A stretch of DNA of 64,000 nt from Haloarcula sp. H-GB4 (GCF_030848575.1 NZ_JAVDDX010000001.1:744001-808000), one strand, 5' to 3'; shown: positions 19,116 through 28,025, numbered from the stretch's first letter. Program-made: numbers and translations. The notes: generated by a model from the sequence alone, not told the origin.

Positions 19116-19248
19116 TACGACACCTTTGACGAACAAGACTGATAAGGGTTTACCGCCGATTTCAGATACCGAGAGTGGAAGCGACCACTCAGCACCGTTC
19201 TCATTGTTCTCTGTCGACAGATTCTGCAAGTTGTCCCGCCGACTATCG

Positions 19249-20085
19249 TTATCGAATCTTGCGCACGTCGCTGATGTCGAAGCCGGCATCGCCCAGTTCA
19301 GTTTCGAACTGAACGATGTCCTCGTCCTCGATCTGTGAGAGGACGCCGCGGAACTGCTGGACAACAAGGGTTCGGGCGCGAGTGGAGCCGCCGGATTCCC
19401 ACGCGAACTCCATCGTGCCGTGGGAGGCGTCAACGAGCTGCCCGTGTCGTACAGTCGACAGCGTCTCGGGATTGATGTGCAAGAGGAGCAGACAGCCCCA
19501 CTGATGGGCCGCCTTCTGAAGCCCCTGAACAAGTGAACTGATGTCCGACCACTCGATTTCCTCACCCATGGCGCTGACAAGATCCGATAGCGAGTCGATG
19601 ATGACGAGGTTGTTCGCCGCCACCTCGTTCAGCACCATGCCGAGCGTCCCGAGCAGGTCCTCCCGCTCGTGCCGTGCCCGGAGGTCGGTGATCGATGCGG
19701 TTTCGCTGGCGTACCATTCCCGTGGCACTGGACTGATGTGGAAATATCGCTCCGAGAGGTCGTGGAACTCGACCGCCCGGCTCCCCTTGTCGACCACATC
19801 ATCGTCCATCGCCAGCCGCATCTCGCTGACCAGTTGCGATTCGCTTGTGGTAAACGAAATGTAGTGGATCTCGTCCGGGGCGACAGCGTCGGCCGAGCGG
19901 TCGCCGTAGTAGAGGTCGTGCAGTTCCGTGTCCACCTGTTCGAGCCCGTTGATGAGTGCGCTCGTATGCATGAACTCCCGGGAGCCAGCGCCGGCCTCGC
20001 CGGAGAGCAGGACGACGCTCCCGGCGGGTGCTCCACCGTTGATGATGGAGTCGAGCTGGCGGATTCCAAACGGGATTCGGTCCAT
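19249..20085 (-). CDS. KaiC/RadA-superfamily ATPase-like protein (HTR-like)
   Basis: 278 residues with a RecA-fold N-terminus (FGIRQLDSIINGGAPAGSVVLLSG). The Walker A loop reads GEAGAGSRE: the canonical Lys is missing, so ATP hydrolysis is doubtful. The Walker B-like strand NLVIIDSLSDLV is intact. Members of this haloarchaeal family are annotated HTR-like for their association with transducers. It lies just downstream of the bacterioruberin genes on the same strand, 81 bases after cruF's coordinate start, but it is transcribed toward the RHH gene. Role unknown. Confidence 0.75.
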   Translation of the reverse strand: MDRIPFGIRQLDSIINGGAPAGSVVLLSGEAGAGSREFMHTSALINGLEQVDTELHDLYYGDRSADAVAPDEIHYISFTTSESQLVSEMRLAMDDDVVDKGSRAVEFHDLSERYFHISPVPREWYASETASITDLRARHEREDLLGTLGMVLNEVAANNLVIIDSLSDLVSAMGEEIEWSDISSLVQGLQKAAHQWGCLLLLHINPETLSTVRHGQLVDASHGTMEFAWESGGSTRARTLVVQQFRGVLSQIEDEDIVQFETELGDAGFDISDVRKIR

Positions 20086-20166
20086 ACGTGCACCTACCTA
20101 CGCGGTTGCTTAAACGCTTGGCCTGTCTCGGTGGTCGTGACAGGCGGGCAACAGCAAGCCACGAGG

Positions 20167-21048
20167 TCACCGCCAGACAGCACGGCCGAGCCGGGTTTCC
20201 GAGAGGTCGAAGTCGAAGCGATCCGTCCAGAGAAGGCCACCCCCCAGCAACGCGGCCAGGCCGACAGGCATCCAGTTCGCGTAAAAGAGGTTGATACCGC
20301 CCCACAGCAAGACGAAGCTCACCAGGTCATCGAGCATGAACGGGCAGTCCCGGAGTCGCTGGCGGAGCCCTGCACGGTCGAACCCGAAGTCGAACAGGAG
20401 GACGGCGACTGATCCCGAGAGGAGCCAACCGGCGTAGTTCTGCCACGGGACGCCGTAGAACTGCGGCATCTCGTAGATCCAGAAGCCGATGGCCACAGCA
20501 CCCGGATCAAGCACGAGATCGACGAGCATGACCGTCGCCAGCGTCGCCAGCAGCCGAACCGCGGTTGACGCTGCCCTGTTGCCGAGCAACAGCAGGACGA
20601 GCAGGTAGGCGTTCAGGACCAGCGGGAAGAAAAACACCGGGAGCCCGAACGGTACCTCGCCAAGCAGCATCGGGCCGAGGTCGACACCGTAGATGAACTC
20701 GCCGTAGGGCCAGCCGGTCTGGACGCCGACGAGTTCGATGCCGTACGAGTAGAGTGTCAGCGCGACCAGCGCCAGCCCGGCCCGGCGGTCTACGAGCGGG
20801 AAGACGCCGGCGGCCAGCGGAAGCCGCATCACGAACGTCCCGAACAGGACGAAGTAGGGATTGAACGCGAGCGGGTCCGGCAGGAGCCCCTCGGCACTCG
20901 CGAGCAAGGTCACCGCGCCGACGAGCGGAAAGACGACAGCGATGGTAAACCGGTTCTCGGTGACGAACTGATCGAACTGCGCGGTCGCGTCGGTCTTTGT
21001 TTCCGGGAGTGTCCAGCCCGCCAGCGTTCGGTCTTCGCCGCTACCCAT
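20167..21048 (-). CDS. cruF: Bisanhydrobacterioruberin hydratase CruF
   Basis: 293 residues with about seven transmembrane helices. It belongs to the carotenoid-biosynthesis membrane family (DUF422): SYGIELVGVQTGWPYGEF and DPGAVAIGFW are conserved patches with acidic residues inside helices. In Haloarcula japonica CruF adds water to the terminal prenyl groups of bisanhydrobacterioruberin, the last step to the C50 pigment bacterioruberin. Its start overlaps the end of lyeJ by eight bases, so it is co-translated within the operon. Confidence 0.92.
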   Translation of the reverse strand: MGSGEDRTLAGWTLPETKTDATAQFDQFVTENRFTIAVVFPLVGAVTLLASAEGLLPDPLAFNPYFVLFGTFVMRLPLAAGVFPLVDRRAGLALVALTLYSYGIELVGVQTGWPYGEFIYGVDLGPMLLGEVPFGLPVFFFPLVLNAYLLVLLLLGNRAASTAVRLLATLATVMLVDLVLDPGAVAIGFWIYEMPQFYGVPWQNYAGWLLSGSVAVLLFDFGFDRAGLRQRLRDCPFMLDDLVSFVLLWGGINLFYANWMPVGLAALLGGGLLWTDRFDFDLSETRLGRAVWR

Positions 21049-21925
21049 ACAGCATCACCCACAGCGCGATGAGTGTGAAAACCATTCCGACGACGGTGTT
21101 AATCGCGGGATACCACCAGTACGCCTCGTCGATGTCGACGCCGATGCCGAGAATCCCGAAGACGAGGCCGGGATAGACGAGCAGTATCAGGCCGAACACC
21201 CAGTGCGTGTAGGTGAACACGAACGCGGCCGTGAGCCAGCACATCACGCAGTAATAGTAGGTGTTTGACTCGCCCAAGAACGTCGCCGTGGTCTGGATGC
21301 CTGCCTCGCGGTCGGGTTCGATATCGGGAATCGCCGAGAAGGTATGCATCCCCATCGCCCAGAGCCACGCGCCGGCGACCGCTGTCGCTGGCGGGGCCAC
21401 TCCTTCGATAGCGGCGTAGCCGATGACGCCGGGCAGGATGTACAGCCCGTTCGAAATGGAGTCCAGAAACGGCGTCGTCTTGAACCGGAGTGGCGGTGCC
21501 GAGTACTCCACTGAGAGCGCAACCCAGGCGAGCAGGGCCACGACGCCGAGCGTTGGCAGTCCGAGGGTGAACAGTAACGCGAGCACGCCGCTGGCGACGA
21601 CGATGGCTGTGATAGCGCTGTCCCCGCGGTAGCTGACCTCCCGGCCCTCGTCTTTCTTGGGATTGTGCTCGTCGATGTCGGCGTCGAAAATGTCGTTGAC
21701 GCCGTAGAGGAACACGTTCCCAGGGATGGTGAAGTACAGAAACAGCGCGATAGCCAGCGGCGAGAACAGTTCTCCCGGGCCGTCGGCCGCGTAGCTAACG
21801 CCGACGATGACCGGGCCGCCGAGGTAGAGCCAGAATCGCGGGCGGGAGAGCCGTAACAGGTAGCCTACAAGCGTCTCCTCCGGCGGAATGACGGCGGTAA
21901 TGCGGTCGGTCGGGAGTTCGGGCAT
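21041..21925 (-). CDS. lyeJ: Lycopene elongase/1,2-hydratase LyeJ (UbiA-type prenyltransferase)
   Basis: 294 residues, multi-helix. The UbiA motif I NDIFDADIDEHNPKKDEGR binds the prenyl diphosphate through Mg2+; motif II is AIPDIEPDREAGIQTTA. It adds C5 units (DMAPP) to both ends of lycopene with hydration, making dihydroisopentenyldehydrorhodopin on the route to bacterioruberin. Second gene of the operon, three bases after crtD. Confidence 0.92.
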   Translation of the reverse strand: MPELPTDRITAVIPPEETLVGYLLRLSRPRFWLYLGGPVIVGVSYAADGPGELFSPLAIALFLYFTIPGNVFLYGVNDIFDADIDEHNPKKDEGREVSYRGDSAITAIVVASGVLALLFTLGLPTLGVVALLAWVALSVEYSAPPLRFKTTPFLDSISNGLYILPGVIGYAAIEGVAPPATAVAGAWLWAMGMHTFSAIPDIEPDREAGIQTTATFLGESNTYYYCVMCWLTAAFVFTYTHWVFGLILLVYPGLVFGILGIGVDIDEAYWWYPAINTVVGMVFTLIALWVMLYG

Positions 21926-21928
21926 TAC

Positions 21929-23416
21929 TCAGGCGATATCCTCAATGAGTGCCTCCGCGGTGTGTTCGCCGCTGATGAGACACATCGGCACGCCGATGCC
22001 GGGCGTCGTGAACGACCCCGTGAAGTAGAGCCCGTCGACGGCCGACGAGCGGTTGTTGGGCCGCAACAGGGCTGTCTGGCGGAGCGTGTGTGCCAGACCG
22101 AGGGCCGTGCCCTCCGTGGCGTTGTACCGCTCGCCGAAGTCGGAGACGGCGAATTGCTTCTCGTAGACGATGCGGTCGCGCAGGTCCACCCCGGTGTTGT
22201 CGGCGATATCTCCCAGAACCTTCTCGCGGTACTCCTCGCGGATCTCGTCCCCATCGTGCAGGCCCGGCGCGATAGGGACCAGAACGAACAGATTCGAATG
22301 CCCGTCGGGGGCGACGGTGTCGTCAGTCTTCGAGGGTACACAGAGGTAGTACGCCGGGTCGTCGGGCCACGCGGGCTCGTCAAAGATATCGTCGAAGTGC
22401 GGGTCCCAGTCCGTCGGCAGGACAAGGGTGTGATGCTCCAGCGGTTCCACGTCGCCCTCGACGCCCATGTACATGAGGAAGGCAGACGGTGCGTACGTCT
22501 TGTCATCCCAGTACTCGTCGTCGTACTGGCGTTCGTGGTCAGGGAGGAGTTCCCGTTCGGCGTGGCCGTAGTCGGCGTTGACCACCACTTCGTCGGGGTG
22601 GGTCGTGTCGCCGTGGACTGTCTCGACGAGGAATCCATCCTTCCGCCGGGAAATCTCCTCGACCTCGGCATCGGTCTCGTAGGTGACGCCGAGTTCTTCG
22701 CCGAGTTCGACGAGGCCGTCGACGACCGCGCCGACGCCACCGTCAGGGTAGTAGACGCCGAGGTTGAAATCGACGTGGCTCATCATATTATACAGGGCTG
22801 GCGTCGTCCGGGGCGAGCCACCGAGAAACACCAGCGTGTACTGCATGATTTGCTGGAGCTTCGGGTGCTCGAAGTAATCTTCAACGTGGCTCTGCATCGT
22901 GCCGATGAGCTGGAGGCCAACCGGCGCGGCAGTCATGACGTCAAGGTCGACCCAGTCGCGCAGCTCCGAGCGGTCCTCGTAGACGAACTTGTTCATGGCC
23001 GTCTCGTAGTGGCGTTCGCTGGTCGACAGATATTCTTCGAACGCCTCGCCCGCGCCGGGTTCGTACTCCTCAAATTTCTGGGCCATCTCGTCGTTGTCGC
23101 CGGTCACGTCGATCTGGTCGCCGTCCTTGAAGAAGATGCGGTAGTGCGGGTCGAGCCGCTGGAGGTCGTAGTAGTCGCGGGGCTCCTTCCCGAAGTACGC
23201 GAAGAACCGCTCGAACACGTCGGGCATCAGGTACCACGACGGACCCATGTCGAACCGGAACCCATCCACCTCCAGCCGGGACGCACGGCCCCCAAGTTGC
23301 TCGTTTTTCTCCAGTAAGGAAACGTTCGCATCTGCGTCCGCCAGGTAGCACGCAGCGGAGAGCCCACCGATGCCGCCACCGACGACAGTCACGTCTTCAC
23401 CGGACAAGTCACTCAT
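21929..23416 (-). CDS. crtD: Carotenoid 3,4-desaturase CrtD
   Basis: 495 residues. N-terminal FAD-binding Rossmann motif VVGGGIGGLSAACYLA and the phytoene-desaturase-type LLEKNEQLGGRA. The C-terminal signature GLYFTGSFTTPGIGVPMCL is typical of carotenoid desaturases and isomerases. In Haloarcula the enzyme desaturates the C-3,4 bonds during bacterioruberin synthesis. First gene of the operon; a TATA-like TTTATT on the minus strand near 23442-23447 lies about 30 bases before its ATG. Confidence 0.93.
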   Translation of the reverse strand: MSDLSGEDVTVVGGGIGGLSAACYLADADANVSLLEKNEQLGGRASRLEVDGFRFDMGPSWYLMPDVFERFFAYFGKEPRDYYDLQRLDPHYRIFFKDGDQIDVTGDNDEMAQKFEEYEPGAGEAFEEYLSTSERHYETAMNKFVYEDRSELRDWVDLDVMTAAPVGLQLIGTMQSHVEDYFEHPKLQQIMQYTLVFLGGSPRTTPALYNMMSHVDFNLGVYYPDGGVGAVVDGLVELGEELGVTYETDAEVEEISRRKDGFLVETVHGDTTHPDEVVVNADYGHAERELLPDHERQYDDEYWDDKTYAPSAFLMYMGVEGDVEPLEHHTLVLPTDWDPHFDDIFDEPAWPDDPAYYLCVPSKTDDTVAPDGHSNLFVLVPIAPGLHDGDEIREEYREKVLGDIADNTGVDLRDRIVYEKQFAVSDFGERYNATEGTALGLAHTLRQTALLRPNNRSSAVDGLYFTGSFTTPGIGVPMCLISGEHTAEALIEDIA

Positions 23417-23550
23417 TACTAGTATTGAGGGGCTGGAACGTCAATAAATGAGCGGCCAAACTGCATCGGTATGGCATTCGTGGTCATATACCGGGCCATC
23501 GAGCGGCTCAGTGGGAGACGTATATGGGGATGGGGAACAGACTGACACGT

Positions 23551-24726
23551 ATGGAGCCTGATCTCTCAGCACTGGACGCATATCTCGATGACGCCGGCGT
23601 CGACGGCTACCTCCTTGACGCAGATTCCGAGGTGTCAGATCAGTACTATCTCTCGGGTTTCGACGCGCCTGACCCGTTCATCACGCTATACGACGGTGAC
23701 ACACATCTCCTCTTCCCACGGAGTCTAGAATTCGGCCGCGCAAAGCGTGAGTCACGGGCCGAGACCGTCGAACGCTACGTCGACTTCGATCACCAGAACA
23801 AAGTCGAGGAGTACGGCCCGGACGAGGCGGTCTCGCACGTCCTCGCGGACTTCCTTGCGGCCTATGATGTCGACAGTGTGGCCGTCCCGCCGCGGTTCCC
23901 GCTACGGACGGCAGACGGCCTGCGTGCACGCGGCGTGGACGTGTCGGCCGACACCGACGGCATCGTCACGGAGATCCGAGCGACCAAGACCGAACCGGAA
24001 GTCGACCATATCCGGACGGCCCAGCGGGCCAACGAGGCGTCGATGGAAGCTGCTGAGTCACTGCTCGAAGCGTCGACGATTGCTGCCGACGATACGCTCG
24101 AAGTCGACGGCGAGACGCTGACAAGCGAGCGAGTGAAAGAAGAAATCGAGGTGACGCTGCTCCGGCACGGCTGCTCGCTGGACGAGACTATCGTCGCCTG
24201 TGGCGCGGACGCCGCGGACCCCCACGACCGCGGGAGCGGGCCACTCGTCGCCCACGAGCCGATTATCATCGACATTTTCCCCCAGGATAAGGCGACGAAG
24301 TACCACGCCGACATGACGCGAACGTTCGTGAAAGGCGAGCCCAGCGAGACGGTGCGCGAGTGGTACGACCTGACAGAACGCGCGATGGAAGCCGCGTTCG
24401 ACGCCCTGGAACCCGGCGCGACTGGCGCGGACGTACACGACGCCGTCTGTGATGTGTACGAGGACGCCGGCGAACCGACGCTGCGTGACGACGACCGAAC
24501 GGAGACGGGGTTCATCCACAGCACAGGCCACGGCGTCGGGCTGGACGTCCACGAGCTTCCACGGCTGGCACCGAACGGCGGTGAACTCGAACCGGGGCAC
24601 ATCGTCACTATCGAACCAGGCCTCTATGACCCCGATGTCGGCGGGGTCAGAATCGAGGACATCGCCGTCGTCACTGCCGACGGCTACGAGAACCTGACCG
24701 AGTACGAGATCCAGTTCGTCGTCTGA
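23551..24726 (+). CDS. M24-family metallopeptidase (Xaa-Pro dipeptidase-like)
   Basis: 391 residues from ATG 23551 (MEPDLSALDAYL). An in-frame ATG at 23524 is possible but adds a non-acidic extension. An N-terminal creatinase-like domain (1 to about 130) is followed by the pita-bread catalytic domain. Metal ligands seen: Asp in IIIDIFPQD and DMTRTFVKG, His in HSTGHGVGLDVHE, and Glu in TIEPGLYDP and VRIEDIAVV. It should remove residues next to proline from peptides in the cytoplasm. It is divergent from crtD, sharing an intergenic region of about 130 bases. Confidence 0.9.
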   Translation: MEPDLSALDAYLDDAGVDGYLLDADSEVSDQYYLSGFDAPDPFITLYDGDTHLLFPRSLEFGRAKRESRAETVERYVDFDHQNKVEEYGPDEAVSHVLADFLAAYDVDSVAVPPRFPLRTADGLRARGVDVSADTDGIVTEIRATKTEPEVDHIRTAQRANEASMEAAESLLEASTIAADDTLEVDGETLTSERVKEEIEVTLLRHGCSLDETIVACGADAADPHDRGSGPLVAHEPIIIDIFPQDKATKYHADMTRTFVKGEPSETVREWYDLTERAMEAAFDALEPGATGADVHDAVCDVYEDAGEPTLRDDDRTETGFIHSTGHGVGLDVHELPRLAPNGGELEPGHIVTIEPGLYDPDVGGVRIEDIAVVTADGYENLTEYEIQFVV

Positions 24727-24736
24727 TCCGGTCGCT

Positions 24737-24886
24737 TCAGAGCTGTTCCATCTGGCCGCCACAGGACGGACAGGCTGCTTTGGCGTCCTCTGTCTGAGTC
24801 CCACAGAGCGTACACTCATACCGCATTCCAGTCGAGTCGCTGTCATCGGTGCCGAACAGACCCGAGAGTCGTGGTAGCAGTTTCAT
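24737..24886 (-). CDS. 49-residue zinc-ribbon microprotein
   Basis: A minus-strand frame from ATG 24884-24886 to TGA 24737-24739. The C-terminal half holds two cysteine knuckles, YECTLCG and ACPSCGG, with the spacing of a rubredoxin/rubrerythrin-like ribbon; the N-terminus (MKLLPRLSGLF) is hydrophobic and basic. Such one-ribbon small proteins are common and conserved in haloarchaea. It ends ten bases from the stop of the M24 peptidase, convergent. Function unknown. Confidence 0.7.
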   Translation of the reverse strand: MKLLPRLSGLFGTDDSDSTGMRYECTLCGTQTEDAKAACPSCGGQMEQL

Positions 24887-25092
24887 TTTGGCCACCGTTC
24901 CAAGCTATGATTGCTTTTGTCAAGGCACTTGTTACCAAATGTCAGTAATTTCCGCGCCTTCATCATGAACATTTATTATGGATGGGTCGAAAGGTGGTGG
25001 TACTTGATGCTTGTATCCGATGTACGCCCCGCACGCGACCTCCACACTGCACTGCCCACAAAACACAGACGCCGGCCGACACGACCCCCAGG

Positions 25093-25263
25093 ATGACAAC
25101 ACGAATCACGACCCCCCGAAACGAGGACTCGTACCCGACAACTACGCTGCCCTTCGACGACGCGGACGACCAGTCTCGATCCCGCCGCGCACCGAAGATG
25201 TTCTCGCCGACCAATCACGCCACGATGGGCCAGTTCGACACTGAGGCCACGGACCCGCGCTGA
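25093..25263 (+). CDS. Possible small acidic protein (doubtful)
   Basis: A 56-codon frame lying alone in a 421-base gap (24887-25307). The translation is polar, with a DFDDADDQ-type acidic patch typical of halophile proteins, but it has no recognised domain and several frames in this stretch are open. A TATA-like ATTTATTATGG at 24969-24979 is too far away to be its promoter. I see nothing else in the gap. Confidence 0.25.
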   Translation: MTTRITTPRNEDSYPTTTLPFDDADDQSRSRRAPKMFSPTNHATMGQFDTEATDPR

Positions 25264-25307
25264 ACTGGGACACAACGCATATCCCGCAGGCAGACCTCCG
25301 TGCCGAT

Positions 25308-25517
25308 ATGGCTGATTACACCACGGTATCGATTCCGAAGGACCTTGCGGAGCGCGTCGAAGAGACCATCGAAGGGACGAGTTTCTCCAGTACGTCCGAC
25401 CTCGTTCGGTTCCTGCTCCGGAGTATCGTCGTTGAACACCAGCGGGAAGGAGAACTGACTGAAGCGCAGTTCCAGGATATCACCGACCAGTTGCGGGACC
25501 TGGGCTACCTGGAGTAG
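25308..25517 (+). CDS. Ribbon-helix-helix (CopG/Arc-type) protein
   Basis: 69 residues. The N-terminal strand YTTVSIPKDLAERVEE and the helix-turn-helix TSFSSTSDLVRFLLRSI are the complete RHH DNA-binding fold; a short acidic helix (LTEAQFQDITDQL) follows. It is probably a dimeric transcription factor. No toxin gene is adjacent, so there is no reason to call it an antitoxin. It ends nine bases before the convergent JAMM-like gene. Confidence 0.82.
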   Translation: MADYTTVSIPKDLAERVEETIEGTSFSSTSDLVRFLLRSIVVEHQREGELTEAQFQDITDQLRDLGYLE

Positions 25518-25525
25518 TTGGGACG

Positions 25526-25951
25526 CTACTGCGGATACTTCTCGGGCGGCTCAATGTCGAGAACAGTGACCTCCTGCGCTTGCCCGGATCTGTCGAAGGC
25601 CTCGAAGGCATCGATATCCCACGGCGGGATGCCGACGAAGACCACTTCGTGCAGGTCATCAGTCTTGCTAACACCCATGTATCCGTCAGGATGTGAGACG
25701 AACCGGCCCTGCGTCTGGCCGGCCGGCGTTCCCAGATCGACGCCGAACACTGCCTTCACCGAGGCCCCCGCTGAAGGGAGATAAAAGTCAGTAAACACCG
25801 GCGTTTCGTCCGGCAGGTCTGCGTCAGGAAGCTCTCCAGCAGGCGTGACGGCCAGCGAAATTGTCACGTCGTCAGGTTCGGCCTCGCTGGCGAGCCGTAA
25901 CAGCGTCTCGACGAGTCCGCGTGTGACGTAGACCACGCTATGCTTTCGCAC
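25526..25951 (-). CDS. Degenerate JAMM/MPN-like protein
   Basis: 141 residues from a GTG start. The order of elements resembles JAMM (MPN+) isopeptidases: an initial helix RGLVETLLRLASEAEP, central strands, then VSHPDGYMGVSKTDDL, similar to the canonical HSHP...SxxD metal motif. The first His of HxHP is replaced by Val, so zinc binding would be incomplete. Haloarchaea use JAMM proteases to remove SAMP ubiquitin-like tags. Inference: a non-catalytic relative or a protein with another function. A family search is needed to settle it. Confidence 0.5.
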   Translation of the reverse strand: MRKHSVVYVTRGLVETLLRLASEAEPDDVTISLAVTPAGELPDADLPDETPVFTDFYLPSAGASVKAVFGVDLGTPAGQTQGRFVSHPDGYMGVSKTDDLHEVVFVGIPPWDIDAFEAFDRSGQAQEVTVLDIEPPEKYPQ

Positions 25952-25983
25952 GGCCCGGGTAAAACGGCGTCGTTTGACCCACC

Positions 25984-26664
25984 TCAGCCGAGCACGAGCG
26001 ACTTGAGGTTCTTCGCGTACAGCCCCGGCGTCCGGCCGCGGGACCCGCGAAGCGCGTAGGCGATGGCCTCAGCGGCGTCTTCCATCACGCCCTCGCCGTG
26101 CCCGACCAAGACTCGCTCGGGGTCAAGCCGCGTGAGCTTCTTCGGCGGGAACAGGCGCAACATCGGGTGGACCCCAAGACGCTCATCGCCGGCGAGGAAG
26201 TAGTCCGCCGCCCCGACCGCCTCGGGGACGACTAGCGTGTCGTCCTCGTCGCCATACAGTGCGGCCTCTTGCCAGAACGTGTTGTCGATAATCTTGTGGA
26301 CACCGTAGTCTGTGTCCGGCAGCTGTCGGCGCATACGTTCGACCGGTGCGTCGATATCTTCTTCGACACCCGACATCCAGTCAGGGATATACACAGGCAC
26401 GTCGTGGCGGTTTGCAACGGCGGCGCTATCGCGTTTGTGCCGGTCTAACAGGATGACAACGCCGGCCACCTCGCCGAACTCCGCGAACAGGTCGTCGATA
26501 CCGTCGATGTCTATCGGGTCGGCGACGAACACGCCGGCATCCGTCTTGAGAACGTGACTCGCCCGGACCATCATCTCGTCGGGATAGGGTATGTAGCTCA
26601 CGCCGCGCTCCCAGCGGTTCGTCTCCATCCAGCCTGCGGTTTCGTCCTGAGTGTTGGTTGGCAT
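25984..26664 (-). CDS. Metallo-beta-lactamase-like domain without metal site, unknown function
   Basis: 226 residues from ATG 26664 (MPTNTQDETAGW); the open frame extends further upstream, but that part overlaps the divergent promoter. Strand pattern and segments such as VFVADPIDIDGIDDLFAEFG, VVILLDRHKRDSAAVAN and RVLVGHGEGVMED parallel MBL-fold proteins, where the HxHxDH loop is here LDRHKRDS: a degenerate site. Known relatives in haloarchaea are annotated only as hypothetical or MBL-like. Divergent from the VOC gene. Confidence 0.6.
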   Translation of the reverse strand: MPTNTQDETAGWMETNRWERGVSYIPYPDEMMVRASHVLKTDAGVFVADPIDIDGIDDLFAEFGEVAGVVILLDRHKRDSAAVANRHDVPVYIPDWMSGVEEDIDAPVERMRRQLPDTDYGVHKIIDNTFWQEAALYGDEDDTLVVPEAVGAADYFLAGDERLGVHPMLRLFPPKKLTRLDPERVLVGHGEGVMEDAAEAIAYALRGSRGRTPGLYAKNLKSLVLG

Positions 26665-26785
26665 ACGCCTCTGTACGAGCCTGACGCGAATAAATGGTTG
26701 AGAACGGGAAACACGCGAGCTGGGATTGTTTTGCCTGTGAAACAGCCTCCACAGCGGCTTTGTCGGTGGCGGTCGAAGCGCCGAT

Positions 26786-27472
26786 ATGCTCTCATCGCCC
26801 GCGTGGCTCACGCTAGAGGTGAAGTATCCCGACCGTGCGACGGCGTTTTACGAGGCCTTTCTGGAACTCGACGTCGTTTCAGAGACGCCAGACGAGGCCG
26901 TGCTCGCGGCTGGCGACACCGAACTCAGGCTCCGCGCGCCGGGAACAGTTCCACGCGGCGGGCTCCACACACATTACGCGCTCACGATTCCCGAGCGGGA
27001 GTACGACGACTGGTACGACCGGCTGGACGAGCGCTTCGATCTGGTCGAACACTCCTTCGGGGACGCGCGCTCGCTGTACTTCTACGATCCGCAGGGCAAC
27101 TGCGTCGAACTTGGCGAGCGGGCGGTCGACGGCACTGGCGTCACGGGCCTGTTCGAACTCGTCCTCGAAGTCGAGGACCTGTCCGCGGCAGTGGAGTTCT
27201 ACACCACGCTGGGGTTCGAACTGGTCGACGACGGCCGCGACGAAGGCCGGGTCAGGCTGTCGACCGGCGACCTCGATCTGGAACTGTGGTCACCGCGGCT
27301 CGGCATCGCTGACGCCCGCGGCGGCGCCCACGTCGACTTCGGCGTCGTCGCCGAAGACCCAAAATCGACGGCCAGGGAGGTCGCTGACGACGCGCTCGCA
27401 GTCACGTCAGTTGACGAGGGCGTCCGAATCAGGGACCGGGACGGCCACTACCTGACGCTGGTGTCTGCGTAG
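26786..27472 (+). CDS. Two-domain VOC (glyoxalase/dioxygenase-fold) protein
   Basis: 228 residues made of two vicinal-oxygen-chelate modules (about 1-110 and 118-228). Each begins with a strand ending in FY (DRATAFYEAFLELD; LSAAVEFYTTLGFEL) and contains a GxHxHY- or AHVDF-type ligand strand and a final Glu or Tyr strand (YFYDPQGNCVELGE; DRDGHYLTLVSA). Metal ligands appear more complete in the first module. The family includes glyoxalases and extradiol dioxygenases; the substrate cannot be read here. Confidence 0.8.
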   Translation: MLSSPAWLTLEVKYPDRATAFYEAFLELDVVSETPDEAVLAAGDTELRLRAPGTVPRGGLHTHYALTIPEREYDDWYDRLDERFDLVEHSFGDARSLYFYDPQGNCVELGERAVDGTGVTGLFELVLEVEDLSAAVEFYTTLGFELVDDGRDEGRVRLSTGDLDLELWSPRLGIADARGGAHVDFGVVAEDPKSTAREVADDALAVTSVDEGVRIRDRDGHYLTLVSA

Positions 27473-27620
27473 CCGGTTACCGATGTCAGTGTGGCTGGCC
27501 AACGGTATCGGGGGATACACTCGCTGGACGTGCATATAATGACTTCCCCCTGTGCTAGTAGCCGTATAGGCCCCTCATAGGCAGGTTCTTTTCGTGTCGA
27601 GAGCCACATTCTGCTTGAGG

Positions 27621-27905
27621 ATGTCCCCGACTGACTCCCGGACTGAACGCGATGTCCCCGCGAAGGTGACGCTGTTCTGTCCGGACTGTGGGCACCGGAG
27701 CAGGTACGACGGTGACTGGGTCACGGTCGAACGGCGTGGTAGCATACACTACCGCTGCCCGGAATGCCACACCCAAATCACGACTCGACCGCGCCACACT
27801 GACAGTGGTTTGCCCCGGTCCCAGTTCTTCGACACCTACTGGCAAGCGTGGAACCATGGTGTTCGTGTGTGGCACGGACTGTTGCAGCGACTGCTCTCGC
27901 CGTAA
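27621..27905 (+). CDS. Zinc-ribbon protein, haloarchaeal family
   Basis: 94 residues from ATG 27621; an ATG 27 bases upstream in frame is less likely. One zinc ribbon of two CxxC pairs (FCPDCGHRSRYDG and YRCPECHTQI) occupies the first 55 residues. The C-terminus is aromatic and basic (FFDTYWQAWNHGVRVW), unusual for a halophile protein, and may bind membrane or RNA. No operon partners; function unknown. Confidence 0.6.
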   Translation: MSPTDSRTERDVPAKVTLFCPDCGHRSRYDGDWVTVERRGSIHYRCPECHTQITTRPRHTDSGLPRSQFFDTYWQAWNHGVRVWHGLLQRLLSP

Positions 27906-28025
27906 GCGGTCGTGCCAGCTGTTATAACGTCGACCACAATCGCTACACCCGCGGTCTCGCTGGCTATCCCATAGAAGCCCATCACTCATGCAGGACCGCT
28001 CGGTTGAGACAGCCTGTTCTGCCAC

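Noticed and set aside
21962-23317. 451-codon plus-strand frame opposite crtD
   Set aside because: Shadow frame created by strong third-position GC bias in crtD; no domain, no promoter.
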